In this document: positions 14,078 to 22,142 of the stretch, in pieces
Layout of the letters: each line of letters opens with the position of its first letter
Position numbering within the stretch: the stretch's first letter is position 1
NCBI RefSeq assembly: GCF_021653975.1
Contig: NZ_JAJKFK010000012.1
Coordinates: forward strand, 124,001 to 188,000
Length of the DNA stretch: 64,000 nt
Direction: 5' to 3'
Source of the DNA: Amycolatopsis sp. GM8
Lineage (GTDB): Bacteria; Actinomycetota; Actinomycetes; Mycobacteriales; Pseudonocardiaceae
The notes under the pieces: model-generated
Databases searched by the model: none
The model's input: the letters and a program-made list of their open reading frames with translations, nothing else
Told to the model about the DNA's origin: nothing
Translations under genes and position numbers: made by a program

Positions 14078-16618
14078 TCACACCTCCGCGAGCTGGACCT
14101 CGATGCGCAGTTCCTCGCCGTCCGGTGAGAACTCCAGCGCCTCGACGTTGCCGGCCGCGCGGAGGTCGCCGCCGATCGAGGTGAGTGTCTCGACCTGGCC
14201 GGCCGGGCCGGCGATCCGCACCGTCTCGACCGGGGAGCGCATCGAGCGCTTCGCGTCGCTCTTCGCCTTGCGGATCGCGCTGATCGCGGTGCTGGCCAAG
14301 GTGATCACGTCCGCGTCGGAGTCGACGCCCGCCGGCACCGGCCAGTTCGCGGTGTGCACCGACGAGTCGTGCCACCACGACCACGCCTCTTCCGTGCTGT
14401 ACGGCACGAACGGCGCGAACAACCGCTGCAAGGAGGAAAGCGCTTTCCGCAACGCGAGCCGGGCCGACTGCGTCGCCGCGCCGCCCTCCTCGTCGTACGC
14501 CCGCTGCTTGATCAGCTCCAGGTAGTCGTCGCAGAAGAACCAGAAGAACCGCTCGATCCGCTCGAGCGCGGTGGTGTACTCGAACGCCTCCAGCGCCTCG
14601 GTCGCGGTCCGGATGACATCGTCCAAAGCGGACAGCATCGCCTCGTCGAGCGCTTCGGTGATCCGCGCGTCCGCGGACGGCTCCGGGAAGCTCAGCGCGA
14701 ACTTGCTGGCGTTCAACAACTTCGTCGCCAGCCGGCGGCCGATCTTCATCTGCCCCTGGTCGAACGCCGTGTCCGTGCCGGGACGGCCGTTCGCGGCCCA
14801 GTACCGGACCGCGTCCGGGCTGAACTCCTCCAAGAGCCCCACCGGGGTGACGACGTTGCCCTTGGACTTGCTCATCTTCTTGCGGTCCGGGTCGAGGATC
14901 CAGCCTGACAGCGCCGCGTGGTACCAGGGCAGCGAGCCGTTCTCCAGCTGCGCGCGCAGCACGGTCGCGAACAGCCAGGTGCGGATGATGTCGTGCGCCT
15001 GCGGGCGCAGGTCCATCGGGAACGTCTGCGCGAACAACTCCTCGTCCTCCTCCCAGCCGCACGCGATCTGCGGCGTGAGCGAGGACGTGGCCCAGGTGTC
15101 CATGATGTCCGGGTCGCCGGTGAAGCCGCCGGGCTGGTTGCGCTGCTCGGCGGTGTACCCGGGCGGGGTGTCCGACGACGGGTCGATCGGCAGGATGTCC
15201 TCGCCCGGCAGGATCGGCGCGGAGTAGTCCGGCTCGCCGGAGGAGTCCACCGGGTACCACAGCGGGAACGGCACGCCGAAGAACCGCTGGCGGCTGACCA
15301 GCCAGTCACCGTTGAGACCGCGCACCCAGTCGTCGTAGCGGGCCTTCATGTACGCCGGGTGCCACTGCAGCTCGGCGCCACGCTCCAGCATGACGTCCTG
15401 GTGCTCGATCGACTTGATGAACCACTGCCGGCTGGACACGATCTCCAGCGGCTTGTCGCCCTTTTCGTAGAACTTGACCGGGCGCACGGTCTTCTTCGGC
15501 TCGCCGTCGAGATCGCCGGACTCGCGCAGCATGACGACGACCCGTTCGCGGGCGGTGTGCACGGTCGCGCCGACCAGCTCCGCGTACGCCTTGCGGCCCG
15601 CCTCGCCGTCCAGCCCCGCAGGCGCGTCGGCGAGGATCCGGCCGTCGCGGCCGATGATCGTGCGCGTCGGCAGCTTCAGCTCACGCCACCACTGCACGTC
15701 GGTCAGGTCACCGAAGGTGCAGCACATCGCGATCCCGGCGCCGCGGTCCATCTCGGCGGCCGGATGCGCGACCACCGGCACCTCGACCCCGAACACCGGC
15801 GAGGTCACGGTGGAACCGAACAGGTCCTGGTAACGCTCGTCGTCCGGGTGCGCGATCAGCGCGACACACGCCGGCAACAGCTCCGGCCGGGTGGTCTCGA
15901 TGTACACCGGCTCGCCGCCGGGCTTGTGGAACGCGATCCGGTGCCAGGCGCCGGCGAACTCGCGGTCCTCCAGCTCGGCCTGCGCGACGGCGGTGCGGAA
16001 CCCGACATCCCACAGCGTCGGCGCCTCGGCCTGGTACGCCTCGCCGCGACCGAGCAGCCGCAGGAAGGCGCGCTGCGACACGCGCTGGGCATGCTGCCCG
16101 ATCGTGGTGTACGTGCGCGACCAGTCCACCGACAGGCCGAGCCGCTTCCAGGTCTGCTCGAAGGCCTTCTCGTCCTCGGCGGTCAGCAGCTCGCACAGCT
16201 CGATGAAGTTGCGGCGCGACAGGTTCTGGACCGGTCGCTCGCCCTTCTTCACCATCGGCTCCGGCGCGACGAAGTCCGGGTCGTAGGGCAGCGACGGCTC
16301 GCAGCGGACGCCGTAGTAGTTCTGCACCCGGCGCTCGGTGGGCAGGCCGTTGTCGTCCCAGCCCATCGGGTAGAACACCTGCTTGCCGCGCATCCGCTGG
16401 AAACGGGCGACGATGTCGGTGTGCGTGTAGGAGAAGACGTGGCCTACGTGCAGGGAACCGCTGACGGTCGGCGGCGGTGTGTCAATGGAGAACACCGCGG
16501 CTCGCGTACCAGGAGCGCGGAACCGGTAGACACCGGTCTGCTCCCACTGGTCCGCCCACTTGGCATCCAGACCGTCCAGCACTGGCCGGTCGGGCACGTT
16601 CGGCGTGGTCTCGGACAC
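14078..16618 (-). CDS. valS: Valyl-tRNA synthetase, archaeal/rickettsial-type
   Basis: An 846-residue class I synthetase that charges tRNA-Val. The HIGH motif is PPPTVSGSLHVGHVFSYTHT and the KMSKS motif is DRKKMSKSKGN. The CP1 editing domain (about 190-390) and anticodon-binding domain are present; the C-terminal coiled-coil arm of ordinary bacterial ValS is absent. The forms GWDDNGLPTERRVQNYYGVRC and SYTHTDIVARFQRMRG are those of the archaeal/rickettsial clade, while ordinary actinobacterial ValS has GSLHLGHAF. The GTG at 16618 is preceded by GATGAGGTGG 8 bases upstream; a longer reading to 16732 runs through a direct repeat. It is divergent from the oxoacid dehydrogenase operon. Whether this is the only ValS of the organism cannot be told here. 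Confidence 0.95.
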   Translation of the reverse strand: MSETTPNVPDRPVLDGLDAKWADQWEQTGVYRFRAPGTRAAVFSIDTPPPTVSGSLHVGHVFSYTHTDIVARFQRMRGKQVFYPMGWDDNGLPTERRVQNYYGVRCEPSLPYDPDFVAPEPMVKKGERPVQNLSRRNFIELCELLTAEDEKAFEQTWKRLGLSVDWSRTYTTIGQHAQRVSQRAFLRLLGRGEAYQAEAPTLWDVGFRTAVAQAELEDREFAGAWHRIAFHKPGGEPVYIETTRPELLPACVALIAHPDDERYQDLFGSTVTSPVFGVEVPVVAHPAAEMDRGAGIAMCCTFGDLTDVQWWRELKLPTRTIIGRDGRILADAPAGLDGEAGRKAYAELVGATVHTARERVVVMLRESGDLDGEPKKTVRPVKFYEKGDKPLEIVSSRQWFIKSIEHQDVMLERGAELQWHPAYMKARYDDWVRGLNGDWLVSRQRFFGVPFPLWYPVDSSGEPDYSAPILPGEDILPIDPSSDTPPGYTAEQRNQPGGFTGDPDIMDTWATSSLTPQIACGWEEDEELFAQTFPMDLRPQAHDIIRTWLFATVLRAQLENGSLPWYHAALSGWILDPDRKKMSKSKGNVVTPVGLLEEFSPDAVRYWAANGRPGTDTAFDQGQMKIGRRLATKLLNASKFALSFPEPSADARITEALDEAMLSALDDVIRTATEALEAFEYTTALERIERFFWFFCDDYLELIKQRAYDEEGGAATQSARLALRKALSSLQRLFAPFVPYSTEEAWSWWHDSSVHTANWPVPAGVDSDADVITLASTAISAIRKAKSDAKRSMRSPVETVRIAGPAGQVETLTSIGGDLRAAGNVEALEFSPDGEELRIEVQLAEV

Positions 16619-16640
16619 GCGTTCTGCCACCTCATCAAGA

Positions 16641-16712
16641 AAGTTGCGCTGTAGTTGATTTGCGTACAGCTTAACGGGGCAAGTTCTGGAGCAAGTTGCG
16701 CCGTAGTTGATT
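16641..16712. repeat. 20-bp direct repeats upstream of valS
   Basis: A 20-base unit, AAGTTGCGCTGTAGTTGATT (16641-16660), recurs at 16693-16712 with one difference (T to C). The copies are 52 bases apart (start to start). The proximal copy ends about 10 bases upstream of the valS ribosome binding site, so it would lie in the 5' untranslated region or the promoter. Confidence 0.7.
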
Positions 16713-16770
16713 CTGGCAACTTGTCCAGTCATTGCTACCGATCACTGGCCAGATTGGGCAGATTGGCCAG
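16692..16770. promoter_or_regulatory. Candidate operators in the valS / oxoacid dehydrogenase divergent region
   Basis: Two inverted repeats are visible. CAAGTTGC (16692-16699) pairs with GCAACTTG (16716-16723), 16-base spacer, and CTGGCCA (16745-16751) pairs with TGGCCAG (16764-16770), 12-base spacer. Both lie between the divergent starts at 16618 and 16822. No T-box consensus was found. The regulator is unknown. Confidence 0.4.
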
Positions 16771-16821
16771 CGAAATCGAGCACTCTTGCCAGCCGCATCG
16801 GCTTCCCAGCAGTCTTTCTGT

Positions 16822-17784
16822 ATGGATCTCACCGAGCTGCACCGCCTCATGCTGGTGGCACGCCGGATCGACGAGGAGGCGATCGCCCTGCAGCGCCAGG
16901 GCGCGCTTCCCGGCTACGCGCCGACGAAGGGGCAGGAGGCGGCGCAGGTGGGCAGCGCCGCGGCGCTCGAAAAGACCCGTGACTTCGCCTTCCCCAACTA
17001 CCGTGACCTGGGCGTGGCCGTGGCGATGGGGGTCGACCTGGTCGGCTACCTCGCCACGCACCTGGGCACCTGGCACGGCGGGCTGTACGACCCGGCCGCC
17101 TCGCGGCTCGCGCCGTTCAACGCGGTCGTCGGCGGCACGGTGACGCATGCGGTCGGCTGGGCGATGGGCGCGAAGCTCGACGACACCGGCGGGGTCGCGA
17201 TCACCTACTTCGGTGACGGCGCCAGCTCGCAGGGCGACGTGCACGAGGCGATGAACTTCGCCGCGGTGTACCGGCTGCCGGTGGTGTTCTTCTGCCAGAA
17301 CAACGGCTGGGCGATCTCGGTGCCCACCGAACGGCAGGTCGCGGGCGGGTCCGTCGCCGCACGCGCCGCTGGGTACGGGATGGAAGGCGTCCAGGTCGAC
17401 GGCAACGACGTGCTCGCGGTGGTCGAGGCGACTCGCGAAGCGGTCGAGCGCGGTCGCGCGGGCGGCGGGCCGACGGTGATCGAGGCGATGACCTACCGGA
17501 TGGGGCCACACTCCACTTCGGACGATCCCGGCCGGTACCGCACGCTCGAAGAGGAACAGGCGTGGGCGGAGAAGGATCCGGTCGCCCGCGCGGCCGCCCA
17601 ACTGCCGCCCGAGGTGGTGGCCGACGCCGAACGTCATGCCGCGGAGGTCGTCCGCGAGGTCCGCGAAGGCGTGCTCGCGCTGGGCGACCGGCCCGGCGAG
17701 GAGCTGTTCTCGTTCGTCTACCGCGAGCCGACGAAGGCTCTGCTCGACCAGCAGCGCACCTGGCAGGAGTCGGCCGATGTCTGA
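16822..17784 (+). CDS. 2-oxoacid dehydrogenase E1 alpha subunit (acetoin/branched-chain type)
   Basis: A 320-residue thiamine diphosphate enzyme subunit. The ThDP motif is GDGASSQGDVHEAMNFAAVY with the closing QNN (about 131-160). The phosphorylation-loop-like region YRMGPHSTSDDPGRYR is conserved in the family. With E1 beta it decarboxylates a 2-oxoacid or cleaves acetoin and passes the acyl group to a lipoyl carrier. The ATG at 16822 is chosen because the fold starts at ELHRLMLVARRIDEEAIALQ; upstream in-frame codons to 16732 have no family similarity. It overlaps the beta gene by 8 bases. The lipoyl/hydrolase pair downstream suggests an acetoin-type complex. Confidence 0.88.
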   Translation: MDLTELHRLMLVARRIDEEAIALQRQGALPGYAPTKGQEAAQVGSAAALEKTRDFAFPNYRDLGVAVAMGVDLVGYLATHLGTWHGGLYDPAASRLAPFNAVVGGTVTHAVGWAMGAKLDDTGGVAITYFGDGASSQGDVHEAMNFAAVYRLPVVFFCQNNGWAISVPTERQVAGGSVAARAAGYGMEGVQVDGNDVLAVVEATREAVERGRAGGGPTVIEAMTYRMGPHSTSDDPGRYRTLEEEQAWAEKDPVARAAAQLPPEVVADAERHAAEVVREVREGVLALGDRPGEELFSFVYREPTKALLDQQRTWQESADV

Positions 17785-18766
17785 GTTTTCCTTGCAGCAA
17801 GCCCTGAATCTCGCGTTGCGGCACGCGTGCGAGGACGACGACCGGGTGCTGATCTTCGGTGAGGACGTCGGCAGGCTCGGCGGCGTGTTCCGGGTGACCG
17901 ACGGCCTGCAGGCGAAATTCGGCGAGCAGCGCGTGTTCGACACGCCGCTCGCCGAGTCCGGGATCATGGGCATGGCGGTCGGGCTCGCGATGGCCGGCTG
18001 GCGGCCGGTGCCGGAAATCCAGTTCGACGGGTTCAGCTATCCCGCGGTCGACCAGATCGTGAACCAGGTCGCGCGGATGCACTACCGCAGCCGCGGCACG
18101 CTGCCCATGCCGATCACCTTGCGGCTGCCCAGTTTCGGCGGTATCCGCGCGCCGGAGCACCACAGCGAGAGCATGGAGGCGTTGTTCGCGCACGTGCCCG
18201 GGCTCAAGGTGGTCTCGCCGTCGTCGCCGGCCGAGGGCTACCACCTGCTGCGCCAGTCGATCGCCGACCCGGACCCGGTGATCTTCATGGAACCGAAATC
18301 CCGGTACTGGCAACGGGAATCCTTCGACCCGGACGCGCCGGCCGAGCAGCTTCCGGTGGGCACGAGCCGCATTGTGCGGCCCGGCAAGCATGCGACGCTG
18401 ATCGCCTGGGGCGCCATGGTTTCGCGCTGCCTGCAGGTCGCCGAACTGGCCGCGGAGGACGGTGTCGAACTGGAGGTGCTGGACCTGCGCTGGCTCAAGC
18501 CGATCGACGCCGACGGGCTCGCCGAGTCGGTCTCGCGAACCCGCCGCGCCGTGGTCGTGCACGAGGCGCCGCTCACCGCGGGCCTCGGCGCCGAAGTGTC
18601 CACTGTGGTCACCGAACGTTGCTTCGACACGTTGCGCGCACCCGTCCAGCGGGTCACCGGGTTCGACGTGCCGTACCCGTCGGGCGCGCTCGAAGACGAG
18701 TACCTGCCGAGCATCGACCGGATCCTGACCGCCGTCCAGACCACTTTGGAGTATCGCCGTGGCTGA
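17777..18766 (+). CDS. 2-oxoacid dehydrogenase E1 beta subunit
   Basis: A 329-residue transketolase-fold subunit with the usual signatures GEDVGRLGGVFRVTDGL, FDTPLAESGIMGMAVGLAMAG, EIQFDGFSYPAVDQI and LPMPITLRLPSFGG, and the C-terminal domain from about 200 (ATLIAWGAMVSRCLQVA, EVLDLRWLKPID). Length is normal. It overlaps E1 alpha by 8 bases and the lipoyl gene by 8 bases, so the operon is tightly coupled. The substrate is not fixed by sequence: branched-chain oxoacids, pyruvate or acetoin are all possible, with acetoin favoured by the downstream genes. Confidence 0.9.
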   Translation: MSEFSLQQALNLALRHACEDDDRVLIFGEDVGRLGGVFRVTDGLQAKFGEQRVFDTPLAESGIMGMAVGLAMAGWRPVPEIQFDGFSYPAVDQIVNQVARMHYRSRGTLPMPITLRLPSFGGIRAPEHHSESMEALFAHVPGLKVVSPSSPAEGYHLLRQSIADPDPVIFMEPKSRYWQRESFDPDAPAEQLPVGTSRIVRPGKHATLIAWGAMVSRCLQVAELAAEDGVELEVLDLRWLKPIDADGLAESVSRTRRAVVVHEAPLTAGLGAEVSTVVTERCFDTLRAPVQRVTGFDVPYPSGALEDEYLPSIDRILTAVQTTLEYRRG

Positions 18767-19082
18767 AGTGACCGTTCCCCTGCCCGACCTCGGTGAGGGC
18801 CTGATCGGCGCGAAGGTGCTGGAGTGGCTGGTCGCCGAGGGCGACTGGGTCGAGCGCAACACGCCGCTGGTAGAGGTGGAGACGACCAAGTCCGCGGTGG
18901 AACTGCCGTCGCCGCAGTCGGGCCGGGTCACCCGCCTGCATGTCGAGGCCGACGAGGAGCTGGCGGTCGGCGAGCCGCTCGTCACGTTCACCGTCGACGA
19001 CGACCAGGCCGGTATCGTCGGCACGGTGCCGGCGGAGAAGAAGCCGTCCCGGCGGGTCCGCCTGTCCCTGCCGGAGGACTGA
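18759..19082 (+). CDS. Stand-alone lipoyl-domain protein (N-terminal part of a split E2)
   Basis: A 107-residue protein made of one lipoyl/biotinyl domain only: VTVPLPDLGEGL, VEGDW-type loop AEGDWVERNT, and the lipoyl-lysine hairpin VETTKSAVELPSP with K44. It has neither an E3-binding domain nor the CoA acyltransferase catalytic domain of E2. The stop TGA (19080-19082) is followed at once by the ATG of an alpha/beta hydrolase in the same reading frame. A lipoyl domain fused to an alpha/beta hydrolase is the known layout of AcoC-type acetoin dehydrogenase E2, so these two genes look like a split version of that protein. The GTG start overlaps the E1 beta stop. Confidence 0.85.
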   Translation: MAEVTVPLPDLGEGLIGAKVLEWLVAEGDWVERNTPLVEVETTKSAVELPSPQSGRVTRLHVEADEELAVGEPLVTFTVDDDQAGIVGTVPAEKKPSRRVRLSLPED

Positions 19083-19700
19083 ATGTTCGCCACCGCCGCC
19101 GACGGCACGAAGCTCTGGTACGAGCACGCACCCGGCCCGGCGCCGGTGTTGCTGCTGCACGGATTCGCGTCCGACAGTCGTCGCACGTGGGGTGACACGG
19201 GCTGGCTGCGCGCACTCGGCGAACTCGGCTACGTGACGATGGATCTGCGTGGCCACGGGCAGAGCGACAAGCCCGTCACCGGCTACTCGCCGGACGGCCT
19301 CGCCCAGGACGCGATCGCCGTCCTCGACGCCGCCGGATTGTCCACTGTGGATGTCGTGTCGTATTCGATGGGCGGGATCGTCGCGTGGCAGCTGGCGAAA
19401 CTCGGGCGGGTCCGGCGAATGGTGCTGGGCGGGATCGGATCAAAGCCCGCCGCACGCGAGGACCTGCTGCTGGTACAGGAAAAGCTGGGCGGCGAGGATC
19501 TCTCCGCCTGCGTCGACGGAATGGCGGGGAGCCGGATCGAGGGCACCGCACCGGTGCCGGTGCTGTTCGCCGCCGGGGATGACGACGAGTTCGCGGCCGG
19601 CGCGCCCGAACCATTCGTGTCCTTGGGCAAGCGCCACCACTTCAACGCCGTATCGAGCAGGGCCTTCAAACAGGCCGCACTGGAATTCTTCGGGAGCTGA
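19083..19700 (+). CDS. Alpha/beta hydrolase (C-terminal part of a split AcoC-like E2)
   Basis: A 205-residue hydrolase-fold protein. HGFASDSRRTW gives the oxyanion region, MDLRGHGQSDKP the second strand, and SYSMGGIVAWQLA the nucleophile elbow with Ser95. GDDDEF carries the likely acid and KRHHFNAV the histidine. It is shorter than usual (about 250-280), with a reduced cap. It begins directly after the lipoyl gene stop, in the same frame and with no ribosome binding site of its own, so it depends on coupling. By analogy with AcoC it may take the acyl group from the lipoyl arm; an independent esterase is the alternative. Confidence 0.8.
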   Translation: MFATAADGTKLWYEHAPGPAPVLLLHGFASDSRRTWGDTGWLRALGELGYVTMDLRGHGQSDKPVTGYSPDGLAQDAIAVLDAAGLSTVDVVSYSMGGIVAWQLAKLGRVRRMVLGGIGSKPAAREDLLLVQEKLGGEDLSACVDGMAGSRIEGTAPVPVLFAAGDDDEFAAGAPEPFVSLGKRHHFNAVSSRAFKQAALEFFGS

Positions 19701-19702
19701 TC

Positions 19703-20851
19703 ATGTATCCGCGTATCCGTGCCGCGCTCGACGACGTGCCGGCCTATGTCCCCGGACAATCCGCCGCGGGGCTGGTGAAGCTGTCCAGTAACGAAAATCC
19801 GTTCCCACCGCTGCCCGGCGTGCTGGAGCGGGCGACCGCCGCGGCGGCGACGCTGCACCGGTACCCGGATCTCGCCGCGACCGAGCTGACCGGAGAGCTC
19901 TCGGAATTCCTTTCCGTGCCAACGGATTTCATCGCGGTCGGCACCGGGAGCGTCGGTGTGCTCCAGCAGATCGTGCAGTCGGTCGCCTCGGTGGGCGACG
20001 AAGTCCTGTATCCGTGGCGGTCGTTCGAGGCGTACCCGATCACCACGCGGATCGCGGGCGCTTCGGTCGTCGAGGTACCGCTCGACGCGGAATCCCGGCT
20101 CGATCTGAAAGCGCTTACCAACGCGGTGACCGAGCGGACCACGCTGGTTTTGGTGTGCTCGCCCAACAATCCGACCGGGCCCGCCGTCCGGCGGGACGAG
20201 TTCGCGGCGCTGCTCGCGCGGGTGCCCGAGGACGTGCTCGTCGTGCTGGACGAGGCCTACGTCGAATTCGTCCGCGACCCCGACGCCGTCAACGGACTGG
20301 ACTTCCTTGCCGCACACCCGAATCTGTGCCTGCTGCGGACGTTCTCGAAAGCGTACGGGCTGGCCGGGCTCCGGGTCGGCTACGCGATCGCGCATCCCCC
20401 GGTCACGGCGGCGATCCGCAAATGCGCGGTGCCGTTCGGGGTGTCGTCAATCGCGCAGCTCGCCGCGATCGAGTCGCTGCACAGCCAGGATGCGATGCGC
20501 GAACGGGTCGACGCGGTCGTCGCGGAACGGACGCGCGTGCGCGACGCGCTGCTCGCGCAAGGCTGGCCGGTCCCGGAGACCGAGGCGAACTTCGTCTGGC
20601 TGCCCACGGGCGCCCGGACGATGGAGTTCGCGGCGGACTGCCGGCAGTCCGGGCTCCTCGTCCGCCCGTTCGACGACGACGGGTGCCGGGTCAGCATCGG
20701 CGAACCCGCGGAGAACGACCTGTTCCTCGCGGCCGCTCAGGCCGGCATCAGGTCGCGGCGCAGCAGGTCCTCCTCGGTTTCGCGGCGGACGAGCTCCCGC
20801 ACGATTCCGTCGCAGACACCGACCAGCGGCGGGCGGCCGACCAAGTTGTAG
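19703..20851 (+). CDS. Histidinol-phosphate/aromatic aminotransferase family protein
   Basis: A 382-residue class II PLP aminotransferase. KLSSNENPFPPLPGV opens the fold, YPDLAATELTGEL follows, VCSPNNPTGP and DEAYVEF bind the cofactor, and the Schiff-base lysine is K216 in RTFSKAYGLAGLRVG. It resembles the actinobacterial Pat/HisC group that transaminates phenylalanine or histidinol phosphate. The family end is near AAAQAGI; the last 34 residues (RSRRSRSSSVSRRTSSRT...) are antisense to the convergent lysA gene, giving a 115-base overlap. The ancestral stop seems to have been lost. It begins 2 bases after the hydrolase stop; GGGAG is 6 bases upstream. Confidence 0.88.
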   Translation: MYPRIRAALDDVPAYVPGQSAAGLVKLSSNENPFPPLPGVLERATAAAATLHRYPDLAATELTGELSEFLSVPTDFIAVGTGSVGVLQQIVQSVASVGDEVLYPWRSFEAYPITTRIAGASVVEVPLDAESRLDLKALTNAVTERTTLVLVCSPNNPTGPAVRRDEFAALLARVPEDVLVVLDEAYVEFVRDPDAVNGLDFLAAHPNLCLLRTFSKAYGLAGLRVGYAIAHPPVTAAIRKCAVPFGVSSIAQLAAIESLHSQDAMRERVDAVVAERTRVRDALLAQGWPVPETEANFVWLPTGARTMEFAADCRQSGLLVRPFDDDGCRVSIGEPAENDLFLAAAQAGIRSRRSRSSSVSRRTSSRTIPSQTPTSGGRPTKL

Positions 20852-22023
20852 TTGGACGCAAGGGCGTAGTGGTACGCGCCGGTGACCGGCACCGCGAGCA
20901 GATCGCCGGCGCGCACGTCATCGGGCAACTGCACGTCGCGCGCGAGGACGTCGCCCGCTTCGCAATGCCGGCCGACGACGGTGACCGTGTGGCGCGGCGC
21001 GCGTGAATGGCGGCCGACGAGGCGGGCGGTGTAGCGGGCGCCGTACAGGGCGGGGCGCGGGTTGTCGCTCATCCCGCCGTCCACGGCAATGAAGCCGGGC
21101 TTGACCGCGGCCACCCGGTAAACCGTGACCCCGGCGTTCGCGACCAGCGCGCGCCCGGGCTCGATCATCAGGCGGGGCACCGGAATCCGGTTGTGCTCGC
21201 ACTCGTAGCCGAGCGCGGCGTGCACCCGGTTCGCGAAACCGGTGAGGTCGAACGGCTGCTCGCCAGGGACGTAGGGCGCCGCGAAGCCGCCGCCGAGATC
21301 GAGCTGTTCGATCGGCAGGCCGAGCCCGATCACGCGGCGGACGGCCTCCTCGTACACCGACACGCAGGTGATCTGCGAGCCGAGGTGGCAGTGCAGGCCC
21401 GCCAGCCGCAGCCCAGCTTCCTCGACCCGCCGCACCGCCTCGGGGACCGCGTCCAGGGAGAAGCCGAACTTCTGGCCCTCGACCCCGGTCGTGATGGCGG
21501 GGTGGGTGTGCGCGTCGACGCCCGGCGTGACGCGGATCAGCACCCGCTGCCCGGGGACCAGCTGGGCGATCTCGTCGAACGAGTCGAGCACGATCCGGCC
21601 CACGCCGTAGGACAGCGCGGCTTTGATGTCCTCGGCGGTCTTCACGTTGCCGTGCAAGACAATCCGGTCGGCGGGGAAGCCGGCCTTGCGGGCCGCGGCC
21701 AGCTCACCGGCCGAGCACACGTCCAGCGACAGGCCCTCCTCGGCAAGCCAGCGGAACACCGAGCCGCACGGCAGCGACTTGCCCGCGAACACCACCTCGG
21801 CCTCGGGCAGGGCGTGCCGGAACGCGCGGGCCCGCGCGCGGACCTCGGTCTCGTCGAGCAACTGAAAGGGGGTACCGAAGCGGGCGGCCAGCCTGGTCAG
21901 GGGAACACCGCCGATCTCCAGATCCCCCTGGGGCAGCAGCTTCGTGCCGGCCGGCCACAGATGTTTTTCCAACGGCGGCTCCGCACAGGCGCCGACGCTC
22001 GGCAACAGCTCAACCAATGTCAT
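20737..22023 (-). CDS. lysA: Diaminopimelate decarboxylase
   Basis: A 428-residue fold III PLP decarboxylase that makes lysine from meso-diaminopimelate. The PLP lysine is K82 in VVFAGKSLPCGSV; LHGNVKTAEDI, GQKFGFSLDAVPEAV, LHCHLGSQI, LDLGGGFAAPY, IEPGRALVANAG and GRHCEAGDVLARD are all family motifs, including the Cys of the active site contributed by the partner subunit. The ATG at 22023 has GAGG nearby; a longer reading to 22077 is possible. Its 3' end overlaps the convergent aminotransferase by 115 bases. It stands alone, not with thrA or hom as in many actinobacteria, so it may be a second copy. Confidence 0.88.
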   Translation of the reverse strand: MTLVELLPSVGACAEPPLEKHLWPAGTKLLPQGDLEIGGVPLTRLAARFGTPFQLLDETEVRARARAFRHALPEAEVVFAGKSLPCGSVFRWLAEEGLSLDVCSAGELAAARKAGFPADRIVLHGNVKTAEDIKAALSYGVGRIVLDSFDEIAQLVPGQRVLIRVTPGVDAHTHPAITTGVEGQKFGFSLDAVPEAVRRVEEAGLRLAGLHCHLGSQITCVSVYEEAVRRVIGLGLPIEQLDLGGGFAAPYVPGEQPFDLTGFANRVHAALGYECEHNRIPVPRLMIEPGRALVANAGVTVYRVAAVKPGFIAVDGGMSDNPRPALYGARYTARLVGRHSRAPRHTVTVVGRHCEAGDVLARDVQLPDDVRAGDLLAVPVTGAYHYALASNYNLVGRPPLVGVCDGIVRELVRRETEEDLLRRDLMPA

Positions 22024-22108
22024 GGCCTCACGATCGGCCACGCCCGACGCCGGGAAGTGGGACGCGGACGCGATCATGACACCCGAGATGGGGCTTATTG
22101 CCGGGATT

Positions 22109-22136
22109 TTGACGGTTCGGTGATGTCGGTCATGCT
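22109..22136 (+). promoter_or_regulatory. Candidate promoter of the OsmC gene
   Basis: TTGACG (22109-22114), 16-base spacer, CATGCT (22131-22136), then 6 bases to the ATG at 22143. No ribosome binding site is seen, so the transcript may be leaderless. Confidence 0.45.
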
Positions 22137-22142
22137 GGCGGC

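Noticed and set aside
16619-16732. T-box leader or extended N-terminus for valS
   Set aside because: No T-box core or antiterminator sequence was found. The longer reading passes through direct repeats and lacks family similarity; the GTG at 16618 has a good ribosome binding site.
19080-19082. TGA between lipoyl and hydrolase genes as a selenocysteine codon
   Set aside because: No selenocysteine insertion element or selenoprotein genes are seen, and an ATG follows directly. A plain stop is simpler.
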